Shown here one piece after another: positions 8,560-16,276 of a DNA stretch of 34,375 bases. The stretch's first letter is position 1, and every line of letters starts with the position of its first letter. Where the stretch lies: the NCBI GenBank assembly GCA_903828665.1, contig CAIKMZ010000049.1:1-34375 (forward strand). The letters are read 5' to 3'. A model generated the notes under the pieces. It did no database searches, was not told where the DNA came from, and was given only the letters and a program-made list of their open reading frames with translations. The DNA comes from an uncultured beta proteobacterium. GTDB taxonomy: Bacteria > Pseudomonadota > Gammaproteobacteria > Burkholderiales > Burkholderiaceae_C. Position numbers and translations under genes: made by a program.

Positions 8560-9162
8560 TCAGAACAGTCGGAAGTTCACGCTGCTGAGCAGCGGCTTGC
8601 CCGCTTCGCCGCTGCGCACCAGATCTTCGGGCGTCATCTCGACCGAGTTGAACTGCACGCCTTGCGTGCCGAATGCCTGGTTGAGTTTCTCGGCATAGCG
8701 CAACACAGCCTCACTTTGCAGGGCGCGCCCTCCCAGATTGACCAGTTTGCCGCCATCGCTGATCTGAACACTGGTGAGCCACAGGCCTGGTTCGGGCACG
8801 CTGGCCAGGGTGTTGAAGTGCTGCACATAACCGGCGGGGCTGCCCAGACTGCCACTGCTGATCAGTTCGCCCCATTGCCGTGCCAGGGCCAACCTGGACT
8901 TGAGCGCGTCGATCTCGGCGCTGACGCCGGTGCTGTCAGCATTGGCCGTGCTGCGCGCACCCATTGCTGCGAGCGCGGCCTTGGTCTGAAGCAGTTGGCG
9001 TTCGCCGGCCAGGATTTGCTGGCGCAGTTCAGCGCTCTGCTGGCGAAGTACCTTGTCATACACCAGCAGCGCCAGCAGCAGCACCAGCAGCACAGCGATA
9101 GCCCAGAGCGCCGAGCCGATGGGCTTGCGCGTGCGCTGCAGCAGATTGATTTGCTGGCTCAT
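8560..9162 (-). CDS. PilN/GspL-C-like protein (MshI2-type)
   Basis: A 200-residue bitopic protein with the typical PilN opening QQINLLQRTRKPIGSALW, a transmembrane helix (about 18-38), a coiled coil (about 40-95) and a fimbrial-assembly-type domain at the C-terminus. PilN-like proteins bind the PilM-like actin-fold protein through the conserved INLL segment on the cytoplasmic side, and PilO-like proteins in the periplasm. Both expected partners flank it: mshI upstream with a 4-bp ATGA overlap and mshJ downstream. Some genomes name this gene mshI2; I leave the symbol empty because naming is not uniform. Confidence 0.8.
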   Translation of the reverse strand: MSQQINLLQRTRKPIGSALWAIAVLLVLLLALLVYDKVLRQQSAELRQQILAGERQLLQTKAALAAMGARSTANADSTGVSAEIDALKSRLALARQWGELISSGSLGSPAGYVQHFNTLASVPEPGLWLTSVQISDGGKLVNLGGRALQSEAVLRYAEKLNQAFGTQGVQFNSVEMTPEDLVRSGEAGKPLLSSVNFRLF

Positions 9163-10115
9163 GGTGGATTACCCATGCCGCGCAGGGCGGCGCCGAGCGC
9201 GATGAAGTAGCGCGACTGGTTTTCAGACGCTGTCAGTTCGGGTGTCAGCGACAGATCGAAAAGGGTTGCCAGATCGAGTTGCTCAACCGGCAGCGAGAGG
9301 TTGCCTGCCAGATAGTCACGCAAACCGATAGGCGCGGGCAGCGGTGCGAGCACCATGCGCTGCACCGGCATGAAGGGGAAATTGCGGCTGATGAAGTCAA
9401 TCGAGCGCGACACCTGCAAGGCAATCCGCTCGAATATTTCCTGCCGACCGGTCTCGTCTGCGGCAAGAACTTCGGCCAGTGGTTGTTCGATAAAGCGATC
9501 CAGGTAAAGCTCGCCGGCAAAGGTAAAGCTGATGCTCACTCCGTCGGGCGCAACGCGCAACAGGCCCAGGCCCTCGCCTTTTTTCTCAATCAAGGCAGCC
9601 ACGTTGCGCTGCGCAGTTTCACGTACATCAATGGCGCGCAGATTGAGTTTGCATTTCTGGAACAGCACCTGCTGCGTCTTGATCAGCGCATGCCGCGCCA
9701 CAACGGCGTAAAGGTGACGTGCGTGATTCGGTTGCAGTTCGGCCGTGGGAATCTTCATCCACGTCAGATGGGCTTCATCCACTGGGTAGTCGATCAAGTT
9801 GCCCATGGTCCAGCGCAGGCTGTGTTCCATCTCGGAGGCAAGCACGGCAGGCTCGGCCAGCACCAACATCTGGTACTCGCCACGCTGCAAGGCAAGGGTC
9901 CAAGGGAAGCCGACAACGCCAACCTGATGCGCCAGTTCCGTAAGTGCTTCGGACAGAGCCAACCCGGCACTGCTGTGCGCACATTTGATGACAGTGGGCC
10001 GGCCACCTGCGCCGCGCCGCACGCTCACAGCGAGTAATGCGCCATCAGCTCGGGCGTCGAGTGCGGTCCAGCCCTTTGCCCCGCTTGCGATGATGGGCCA
10101 CTTGAATTGCATCAT
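9159..10115 (-). CDS. mshI: MshI-like (PilM/GspL actin-fold) pilus biogenesis protein
   Basis: A 318-residue soluble protein that resembles MshI and the actin-like PilM/GspL cytoplasmic proteins. Recognisable parts are an N-terminal strand region WTALDARADGALLAVSVRR, a central section VDEAHLTWMKIPTAE followed by NHARHLYAVVARHALI, and a late segment SRSIDFISRNFPFMPVQRM. In PilM relatives this fold binds the N-terminal INLL peptide of PilN, here encoded next. It is the first gene of the minus-strand msh operon. ATG codons occur in tandem at 10115 and 10112. No strong ribosome site is visible, so the start is the first of the pair by convention. Confidence 0.8.
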   Translation of the reverse strand: MMQFKWPIIASGAKGWTALDARADGALLAVSVRRGAGGRPTVIKCAHSSAGLALSEALTELAHQVGVVGFPWTLALQRGEYQMLVLAEPAVLASEMEHSLRWTMGNLIDYPVDEAHLTWMKIPTAELQPNHARHLYAVVARHALIKTQQVLFQKCKLNLRAIDVRETAQRNVAALIEKKGEGLGLLRVAPDGVSISFTFAGELYLDRFIEQPLAEVLAADETGRQEIFERIALQVSRSIDFISRNFPFMPVQRMVLAPLPAPIGLRDYLAGNLSLPVEQLDLATLFDLSLTPELTASENQSRYFIALGAALRGMGNPP

Positions 10116-10307
10116 GTCGTCTGGCTGTGCCGGCTACCCGGTATCACAGCGGCCTGCCTTTTCTTGCTGACTAAAGTTGTTTGCAGCTTAGCAAGCAACA
10201 GGCTTTTTATATGTGCGCTAGCACACAGACCGCGAAAAATGTTCTCTGTACATTTTCAAGCGATCGCAGTGATCAAGCATTTCAGCAACTCTTATTGGAG
10301 GTTTACC
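10116..10307. promoter_or_regulatory. Divergent control region between the two msh operons
   Basis: 192 bp separate the mshI and mshA start codons, so both operons must be controlled from here. An imperfect inverted repeat TGTGC-GCTA-GCACA lies at 10212-10225 and could be an operator. Plus-strand promoter elements are not clear: TTGCAG at 10181-10186 and the T/A-rich TTTATA at 10206-10211 are too far apart for a good sigma-70 pair. A strong ribosome site TTGGAGG at 10295-10301 precedes the pilin ATG by six bases, which suits high expression of a major pilin. Confidence 0.55.
10170..10198 (-). promoter_or_regulatory. Candidate sigma-70 promoter for the mshI-mshN operon
   Basis: On the minus strand a -35-like TTGCTT (10198-10193) and a -10-like TTTAGT (10175-10170) are separated by 17 bp, about 55 bp upstream of the mshI start. 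The match to consensus is partial (3 of 6 and 4 of 6), so this is a prediction only. Confidence 0.35.
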
Positions 10308-10688
10308 ATGCGCACGAAGAACTCACCCAGCCGACTGCAAGCCGGTTTCACCCTGATCGAACTGATCATCGTCATCGTCATCGTCGGCATTTTGGCGGCG
10401 GTGGCGATCCCAAAATACTTGTCGTTGACGGCGGACGCGGCGCAGGCTTCGCTGCAGGCGGTTGGCGGTAATTTGGCGGCAGCCTCAGCGACCAATTTTG
10501 CAATCCGATCGGGCTTTCCAGCAAAGGGGTCCGCTGTAGCAGCTTGCGCTGACGTAGCAACCCTGATGCAAGGCGGTGTGCCCGCGGATATGTCAATTGC
10601 GGGAACGGCGCCGAGTTGTACAGTTAACTACACAGCACCAAAAACGGGTGTGACCGCCGTTACCTTTGCGATTCAAACGATCATCTGA
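10308..10688 (+). CDS. mshA: Major type IV pilin, MshA-like
   Basis: A 126-residue prepilin. The leader of 13 residues ends in Gly, and cleavage before FTLIELIIVIVIVGILAAVA would leave the N-methylated Phe and conserved Glu5 of the mature pilin. The hydrophobic helix is followed by IPKYLSLTADAAQ, common in MshA pilins. Two cysteines about 35 residues apart in the C-terminal half can form the usual disulfide loop. The ATG at 10308 is chosen because TTGGAGG sits six bases upstream and the leader length fits; an upstream in-frame start at 10107 would add a non-coding-like extension. It is the first gene of the plus-strand msh operon and is processed by a prepilin peptidase not found in this window. 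Confidence 0.9.
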   Translation: MRTKNSPSRLQAGFTLIELIIVIVIVGILAAVAIPKYLSLTADAAQASLQAVGGNLAAASATNFAIRSGFPAKGSAVAACADVATLMQGGVPADMSIAGTAPSCTVNYTAPKTGVTAVTFAIQTII

Positions 10689-10756
10689 GTTACGCTCCCG
10701 TCCGTTTGCGCGATGTCATCTAGGCATTCGCCTTTGCACAATGAAGGAGCAAGCTG

Positions 10757-11230
10757 ATGCCTTCGTCCGAACGCGGGTTTACGGTTGTCGAGCTGGTGCT
10801 CGTGATGGTCTTGCTTGCCTTGCTCAGCGTCTATGCGGTCATGAGAAGTGTTTCGCCGGCTGAAGTTACGCTGCCATCGCAGGCGCAAAAAATGGCCAGC
10901 GACATCCGCCACGCGCAGACGCTGGCCAGCACTTGGGGTCGACGTCTGCGTATCAGCACTGGCGGCAGCAGCTATTGGGTAACCTGTACCAGTTCTGTGG
11001 TGGCACCGTGCCCGGCGGCCATCACAACGCCAGTGACCGACCCGGCCACCGGCAGCAGCTTTCAAGTCAGTCTGCAAAAAAATGTTATTTTCGTGAGCCC
11101 GTCCACCGCAACGCTGGACATCAACAGCTTGGGCCAGCCGCTTGCGGCTGCCAGCTACACCCTGAGCGCCGGCAGTATCAAGACCGTTGCCGTGACGACG
11201 CTGACCGGTTTTGTGACGGTGACACCATGA
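10757..11230 (+). CDS. mshC: MshC-like minor pilin (GspH type)
   Basis: A 157-residue minor pilin. The leader MPSSERG is short and cleavage before FTVVELVLVMVLLALLSVYA retains Glu5. A GspH/FimT-like segment follows (AQKMASDIRHAQTLASTWGR), then a beta-rich domain ending in a hydrophobic tail. Minor pilins of this type prime pilus assembly and probably cap the tip. GAAGGAGCAAGCTG upstream of the ATG gives a clear ribosome site. It lies 68 bp after mshA with no obvious terminator between them, and its stop overlaps the next start (ATGA). The symbol follows the mshA-C-D-O-P order. Confidence 0.8.
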   Translation: MPSSERGFTVVELVLVMVLLALLSVYAVMRSVSPAEVTLPSQAQKMASDIRHAQTLASTWGRRLRISTGGSSYWVTCTSSVVAPCPAAITTPVTDPATGSSFQVSLQKNVIFVSPSTATLDINSLGQPLAAASYTLSAGSIKTVAVTTLTGFVTVTP

Positions 11231-11628
11231 GACCCAGTGGCTTTACCCTGATCGAAACCCTGATGGTGGTGGTGGTGCTGGGCGTCGCTGCCGCCACCAT
11301 CGTCACCCTGCAGGGCAATATCTTTGTCGGACAAGGCGCCAACAAGGACATGCAAGTCGGCGTGCACCTGATGCAGGAATGCGCCGAGCAGGTGCTGGCC
11401 ATTCGCCGTCGCTCGCCCGCCACGGGTTATGTTGCGGTCACGACCGCTGCCTGTGCCGGACTGGGTAATTTTGGCGACTTTGGTGTGCCCCAGGTCACAC
11501 TGGCGGATGACGGCGGCGTCAGCGTGTCGGCCTGCGCCAGCACCAGCAGCTACTGCACGGCCAGCATCACCATCGGCAAGGACGGAGCGAATCTCTCGCC
11601 GATCACCTTACGGCTGAGCAAGTACTGA
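11227..11628 (+). CDS. mshD: MshD-like minor pilin
   Basis: A 133-residue minor pilin with a very short leader MRPSG and the class III/IV signal FTLIETLMVVVVLGVAAA, with Glu at position 5 of the mature protein. The family-typical GQGANKDMQVGVHLMQECAEQ segment follows. Several cysteines in the C-terminal half suggest disulfides. The start is set by the 4-bp overlap with mshC and by the pilin signal; the longer in-frame reading from 10933 lies inside mshC and is not real. It is closest to MshD by position and by the HLMQECAEQVLAIR-like helix, but a GspI-type role in a priming complex is equally consistent. Confidence 0.75.
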   Translation: MRPSGFTLIETLMVVVVLGVAAATIVTLQGNIFVGQGANKDMQVGVHLMQECAEQVLAIRRRSPATGYVAVTTAACAGLGNFGDFGVPQVTLADDGGVSVSACASTSSYCTASITIGKDGANLSPITLRLSKY

Positions 11629-11629
11629 T

Positions 11630-12220
11630 ATGCGAAGCATGTCACGATCAACGTCGCATCAGGGTTTCACCCTTGTGGAGTTGATCATCGTCATCGTCCT
11701 GCTCGGCATTCTTGCGGCGGTTGGCTCGAACATGCTGTCCGACAGTTTCACGACAACGCGCATGGTCGACGACAGCAACGCCAGCAAGGCCGAGGCGCGC
11801 TACGTGCTGGAGCGGCTCACGCGCGAGATTCGCGAAGTCAAGTACCTCAATGTCGGCAACTACTGTATCGAGCGCATCAGCGGTGTCGATACGATGACGG
11901 CATCGCGATTGGTGTTCGACAAGCGCAGCAATAACCTGAGCCTGGACCGGGACACCTGCAGCATCGACAGCAACCGCGTCACCATCAATTACAGTGCGCC
12001 CAACCTGACATTGGCCTACGCGACGCCGGCGCAAAGCGCCACATTGAGCGACCGGGTAGCCCCCGCCGGCTTTGCCTTGCGCTACCTCAGGAGCGACGGC
12101 ACGACAGCGGCCAGCACCAGCGAAACGGTTTATTTTGTCGAAATTTCACTGACGCTGACCGATGCAACTGGTGCGCAAGGTATCGCCCAGCGTGTGCGCG
12201 TTGCGCTGAGGAACTCCTGA
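11630..12220 (+). CDS. mshO: MshO-like minor pilin (GspJ/PilW type)
   Basis: A 196-residue minor pilin with leader MRSMSRSTSHQG and the signal FTLVELIIVIVLLGILAAVG retaining Glu5. After the helix comes KAEARYVLERLTREIREVKY, the conserved arginine-rich segment of PilW/GspJ/MshO proteins, then a beta-rich domain. It starts one base after the mshD stop and its own stop overlaps the next ATG (TGATG), so translation is coupled. Expected to sit in the tip complex with the MshC-, MshD- and MshP-like proteins. Confidence 0.8.
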   Translation: MRSMSRSTSHQGFTLVELIIVIVLLGILAAVGSNMLSDSFTTTRMVDDSNASKAEARYVLERLTREIREVKYLNVGNYCIERISGVDTMTASRLVFDKRSNNLSLDRDTCSIDSNRVTINYSAPNLTLAYATPAQSATLSDRVAPAGFALRYLRSDGTTAASTSETVYFVEISLTLTDATGAQGIAQRVRVALRNS

Positions 12221-14487
12221 TGCGAGGCCTGATGACTCCGGCATGGCGGCGCTCCCGGCTACGGCAGCGCGGCGTTGCTGCGCTGGTGGCCGTGCTCTTG
12301 CTTGTCACCGCCGTGATCTTTGTATTGACACAAACACTTGGCATGTCCGGCGCAGCCGGCAGTGACAACCTGCAGCAACTCAACAGCACGGCGGCGCTTT
12401 TTCTGGCCGAGAGCGGCATCGAAAGCGCCCAGGCCAGTTTGCGTAGCGCAGCGCTGGCGGGCACCATCAACAACAGCAGTTGTACCGGACTGAGCGCGCT
12501 GCCCGCGGTCAATCTGGGCCGTGGCACTTTTCTATACAGCGCGGCGATTTCAACGCCGACCCTGTGTGGCGGCGCCAATCCGGCTTGCACCAGTTGCGCG
12601 CTTACGGTGCGGGGCGACGTCGGCACATCGTCACGCAGCATCCTGACGCAGATGTCGGCCAACCGCTCCGACGGCGTGGAGGGCTACGGCCACCAATTCA
12701 CGCTGAGCCTTGAAACTTCGGTGGACAATATGTTCGCCTTCACGCACCTAGCCTACAACCCGCAGACCAACTGGGGTGGTGACGCGGTCGCGGGCTTCTG
12801 CCGGAACAACGGCCCTGGCAGCCTGACCACCTGCACCGAGAGCTGGAAGATTGCCGGTACCTATTACAACAACACCGCCAGCCAAGGTGTCTTTGCCGCA
12901 GTCGCGAGCGCGGGCATGTACAGCATCACAGAGGAACTCAAGACCTTCGACCTGCCACCGGTCAATACCGACCGCAACTATGTGCAGACCGGCGTCACCT
13001 TTCGTCCGTTGACCGGCGTTTCCTCGGTCACACATGTTGGCTCTTTCGCCAGTTCACCCAACAATATTTGCGTCGCTTCAACAACGCCCAGAACACAGCC
13101 CATCACCTACTATGTCGGCGAGGGAACCAATACCTATTGCTCACGCTACGAATACCAGACTGCGCAGCTGAGCGCCAACTGGACCTGCAATGCCAATAGC
13201 GGGACAACGGTCGACTGGACCAACGCTGCCAATGCGGACACCCTGATCGTGGGCTTTGGCGGCAAGCCCTATTACGACGGCGGAACCCGGCGCACCAATC
13301 AATTGAGTGCGCTGAGCCTCAACGGCCAAGCCATGTACCGGCAGTTGACCATGTCAGGTACACAGGGTGACAACATGTATTCGCAAATCTGGTTTGCCTA
13401 CAACCCGGGCTACTACGCGACGACCGCTAGCGCCAGCAATCTGGCCGTTGTCGCAAGCTTTACCGGCACCATGGGCGCGACCTTCACCGGCCACACCACC
13501 AACAATGGATCCCGACTGGTGCTGGATTCCAGTCTGGCCAGCGACGAGCTGTTCACCCTTGCCGACAGTATCCGGAACACGGCAGGCACGACCAGCTACG
13601 GCGCGCTGGGCACGCTGCGCTCCGGCACGGCGCGTCAGGCAGGCGCGATTTATAACGTGACGGGCGGGTCAAACCCCCTCCTTCCCAACAACACATCCCT
13701 GCGGTCCTACGGCACCATCCTTCGACTCTCCATCGCACCATCGGGTGGCGCCATGGCCTTGAATGACACGATCACCAATGCCGCCGGCGGTACCAGCTAC
13801 GGCGTTCTCAGCAGCGTGTTGACCGGCACCCTGAATGCGGCAGGCAGCACCTATCAGTTGACGGGTGGCTCGGTGCAGCAGGTTTCGGCTACCGTTAGCA
13901 ACATGCGTTCCACGCGCATCGGCACCACCATCACCCTGAGTGGCGCCACAACATTGCCCGTTGTGGGCACTGCGCTGGGCGTTGTTGCCGGCACGGGACA
14001 GTTCCTGCCCGACAGTGTGACAGCCGCCATCAGCGGCACGACACTGTCCGTCAGCGCTGCCAGTGGCACAAATTTGAGTGTGGGTGACGCGCTGTTCGGC
14101 GCCAGGCTTCTTGCCAATACGCGCATCACGGCACGCCTAACGGGCGCCGGAGGCACCGGAACCTACAGCGTCACGCCGAGCCAGACGGCAGCCAGCGGTC
14201 TGGTCACAGCGCGGGCGGCGGTGCTGACGGTCAGCTCGGCCAATTCCTTCACGATTTCGCGTCTGCCCACCACCACACTCAATTTGGCAAGACTCTGCGG
14301 CGGCCTTTGCCCGTTCCTGCTCAGTGATGGCGTCCACACCGTTGGCCAGGTTGACCTGACCAACATCCAGGACTACGACGATTGGTCGGCCGGATTCGCC
14401 TGTCTGCGCGGCGTGGACCCGGCCAGCATCGAAAACCTGGGAACGATTTTGTCCAAACGCAGTGGCTGGAGCGAGGTCGTGCAGTAA
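12220..14487 (+). CDS. Large MshP/MshQ-like tip protein with inserted phage-type repeats
   Basis: 755 residues. The N-terminus (1-110) resembles MshP/PilX: a basic leader, RQRG, a helix VAALVAVLLLVTAVIFVLTQ without Glu5, and FLAESGIESAQ, the usual segment after the helix. A long extracellular part follows with many aromatic, Asn and Cys residues (CGGANPACTSCALTV; later cysteine pairs), as expected of an adhesin. About residues 430-665 hold two Gly/Ser/Thr-rich units sharing TSYG and TGGS landmarks, then a module with ISGTTLSVSAASGTNLSVGD and GAGGTGTYSVTPSQTA, a pattern common in phage tail and other bacterial surface proteins. The C-terminus (665-755) is distinct and has four Cys. MshP homologues are much shorter, so this is either a fusion of MshP with an MshQ-like adhesin or a lineage-specific tip protein in the manner of PilY1. 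The start overlaps the mshO stop by 1 bp. Confidence 0.8.
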   Translation: MRGLMTPAWRRSRLRQRGVAALVAVLLLVTAVIFVLTQTLGMSGAAGSDNLQQLNSTAALFLAESGIESAQASLRSAALAGTINNSSCTGLSALPAVNLGRGTFLYSAAISTPTLCGGANPACTSCALTVRGDVGTSSRSILTQMSANRSDGVEGYGHQFTLSLETSVDNMFAFTHLAYNPQTNWGGDAVAGFCRNNGPGSLTTCTESWKIAGTYYNNTASQGVFAAVASAGMYSITEELKTFDLPPVNTDRNYVQTGVTFRPLTGVSSVTHVGSFASSPNNICVASTTPRTQPITYYVGEGTNTYCSRYEYQTAQLSANWTCNANSGTTVDWTNAANADTLIVGFGGKPYYDGGTRRTNQLSALSLNGQAMYRQLTMSGTQGDNMYSQIWFAYNPGYYATTASASNLAVVASFTGTMGATFTGHTTNNGSRLVLDSSLASDELFTLADSIRNTAGTTSYGALGTLRSGTARQAGAIYNVTGGSNPLLPNNTSLRSYGTILRLSIAPSGGAMALNDTITNAAGGTSYGVLSSVLTGTLNAAGSTYQLTGGSVQQVSATVSNMRSTRIGTTITLSGATTLPVVGTALGVVAGTGQFLPDSVTAAISGTTLSVSAASGTNLSVGDALFGARLLANTRITARLTGAGGTGTYSVTPSQTAASGLVTARAAVLTVSSANSFTISRLPTTTLNLARLCGGLCPFLLSDGVHTVGQVDLTNIQDYDDWSAGFACLRGVDPASIENLGTILSKRSGWSEVVQ

Positions 14488-14547
14488 TGGCTCCGCATAT
14501 CCCATCTCCTTTGACAAGGCCAATTCCATCAACGCGGGAGCATCCTG

Positions 14548-16248
14548 ATGACCAATAACCAAACCCATCCAACACTTGGCGCCACACTGGTCAAGCAGGG
14601 TTTGCTCAAGCCTGCGGACCTGACCGAAGCCCTGGCAAAGCAGAAACGCAGCGGGCAGTTGCTCGGGCGCATCCTAGTTGACAACAACTACGTCACTGAG
14701 GAGCAGATCTCGCAGGCCATCGCGCAGCAGCTTGACTTGGCATACATCGATTTGCGGCGCTATGAGGTGCAGCCGCAGGCCGTGCAACTGCTCACCGAGT
14801 TGCAGACGCGACGTTTTCGCGCCCTCGTGCTAGAAGACCGGGGCGACACCTGTCTACTGGGCGTGGTAGACCCGTCGGATCTGCGTGCGCAGGACGAGAT
14901 GGCCGTCGTGCTCAAGCGCCACGTCCATCTGGCCGTCATCACCAACCAGCAACTGTTGCAGACCATCGACCGGGTTTACCGCAAGACCGAGCAGATCGGC
15001 GAATTCGCCCGTGAAGTGGAGCGCGAGGTGGGGGACCAGGACAAGGTGATCGACGTGATGTCAATGGGACGCAGCATTGACGACGCCGATGCGCCAGTGG
15101 TCAAACTGCTGCAGACCATTTTTGATGACGCAGCGCGTGTCAACGCCTCGGACATCCACTTTGAGCCGCAGGAAGATAAGCTGGTGGTGCGGTTTCGCAT
15201 TGACGGTGTGCTACACGTCCAGGTACAGGCCGATCTGAGCATTGCCTCGATGCTGATCGTGCGCCTGAAACTGATGGCAGGTCTCGATATTGCCGAGCGG
15301 CGATTGCCGCAGGATGGACGCATGGCAATCAAGTCGGGCGAGTCGCGCTTTGATATCCGCATGTCCACCATGCCAACCCAGTTTGGCGAATCGGTGGTGT
15401 TGCGCTTGCTGCGCCAGGACGCAGTGCGCAAAGGCTTGCGCCAGATGATGCCGACGCGCGTTTGCGATATCTTCGAGCGGGTGATTCGCGCACCGCACGG
15501 CATTGTGCTGGTAACCGGCCCTACCGGCAGCGGCAAGACCACCACGCTGTATGCGGCGCTCGCGCAGTTGAACCGGCCCAGCGTCAAAATTCTGACCTGC
15601 GAAGACCCGGTGGAATACCACATTGCCGGCATCAGCCAGGTACAGATTAACGAGAAGATAGAACTCAGCTTTGCCCGTGTGCTGCGCTCTTTTCTGCGAC
15701 AGGACCCGGACATCCTGCTGGTTGGCGAAATCAGGGATGACGAGACTGCTGACATTGCAGTGCGAGCCGCCATGACGGGCCACATGGTGCTTTCCACATT
15801 GCACACCAACGATGCGCGCTCCACGCCACTGCGCCTGTTGGACATGGCGGTGCCAGGCTACATGATTGCCTCGACATTGCTGGCCGTGCTGTCGCAGCGC
15901 CTGCTGCGTGTGGTTTGCAGCTACTGCGCAGAACCGGCAACGCCAGCGCCGGAGGAACTGGCTTGGTTCAAGCACCATGTGAGCGAAGCCGAGGTGGCGC
16001 AGACCAAGTTCATGCGCGGACGCGGTTGTGCGCGCTGCAACGGCGTGGGCTATTCGGGCCGACGCGGCGTGTTTGAAATCATCGAGATGACGTCCACCCT
16101 GGCGCAAGCGCTGCAACAGGAGGATCCGATGGTGTTTGACCGTCTGGCGCAGGAGCAAATGGGAGTCAACACCTTGGTGCGCAACGCGCTGGACATGGTG
16201 ATCGCAGGTGAAACCAGCATCGCCGAAGCGATGACCGTCGCCGCCTGA
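14548..16248 (+). CDS. mshE: MshE pilus-extension ATPase (GspE/PilB family)
   Basis: 566 residues, full length for the family. The N-terminal MshEN-type domain (about 8-60) has the duplicated pattern LGATLVKQG and LLGRILVDNNYV. A GspE N-domain and the RecA-like motor follow: Walker A GPTGSGKT at 324-331 (Lys330), an Asp-box around CEDPVEYHIAG, Walker B DPDILLVGEIRDDETA, and a His-box GHMVLSTLHTNDA. A zinc motif with Cys457/Cys460 and Cys494/Cys497 is present. It powers pilin addition at the inner membrane with MshG. In characterised MshE the N-domain binds c-di-GMP; here the residue before the first LG is Thr9, where the family motif usually has Arg, so binding may be weakened. GGGAG precedes the ATG. 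Confidence 0.95.
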   Translation: MTNNQTHPTLGATLVKQGLLKPADLTEALAKQKRSGQLLGRILVDNNYVTEEQISQAIAQQLDLAYIDLRRYEVQPQAVQLLTELQTRRFRALVLEDRGDTCLLGVVDPSDLRAQDEMAVVLKRHVHLAVITNQQLLQTIDRVYRKTEQIGEFAREVEREVGDQDKVIDVMSMGRSIDDADAPVVKLLQTIFDDAARVNASDIHFEPQEDKLVVRFRIDGVLHVQVQADLSIASMLIVRLKLMAGLDIAERRLPQDGRMAIKSGESRFDIRMSTMPTQFGESVVLRLLRQDAVRKGLRQMMPTRVCDIFERVIRAPHGIVLVTGPTGSGKTTTLYAALAQLNRPSVKILTCEDPVEYHIAGISQVQINEKIELSFARVLRSFLRQDPDILLVGEIRDDETADIAVRAAMTGHMVLSTLHTNDARSTPLRLLDMAVPGYMIASTLLAVLSQRLLRVVCSYCAEPATPAPEELAWFKHHVSEAEVAQTKFMRGRGCARCNGVGYSGRRGVFEIIEMTSTLAQALQQEDPMVFDRLAQEQMGVNTLVRNALDMVIAGETSIAEAMTVAA

Positions 16249-16276
16249 GCCTACAAATACCAACGCAAAGGCCAGC

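Noticed and set aside
8302-9210. 302-codon plus-strand frame opposite mshJ and the PilN-like gene
   Set aside because: It crosses two well-supported minus-strand genes and has a His/Gln/Ala-rich composition typical of antisense frames.
10265-10280. TGATCAA half site upstream of mshA as an FNR box
   Set aside because: The second half of TTGAT-N4-ATCAA is absent; the partner bases read GCGAT, so this is only a chance half site.
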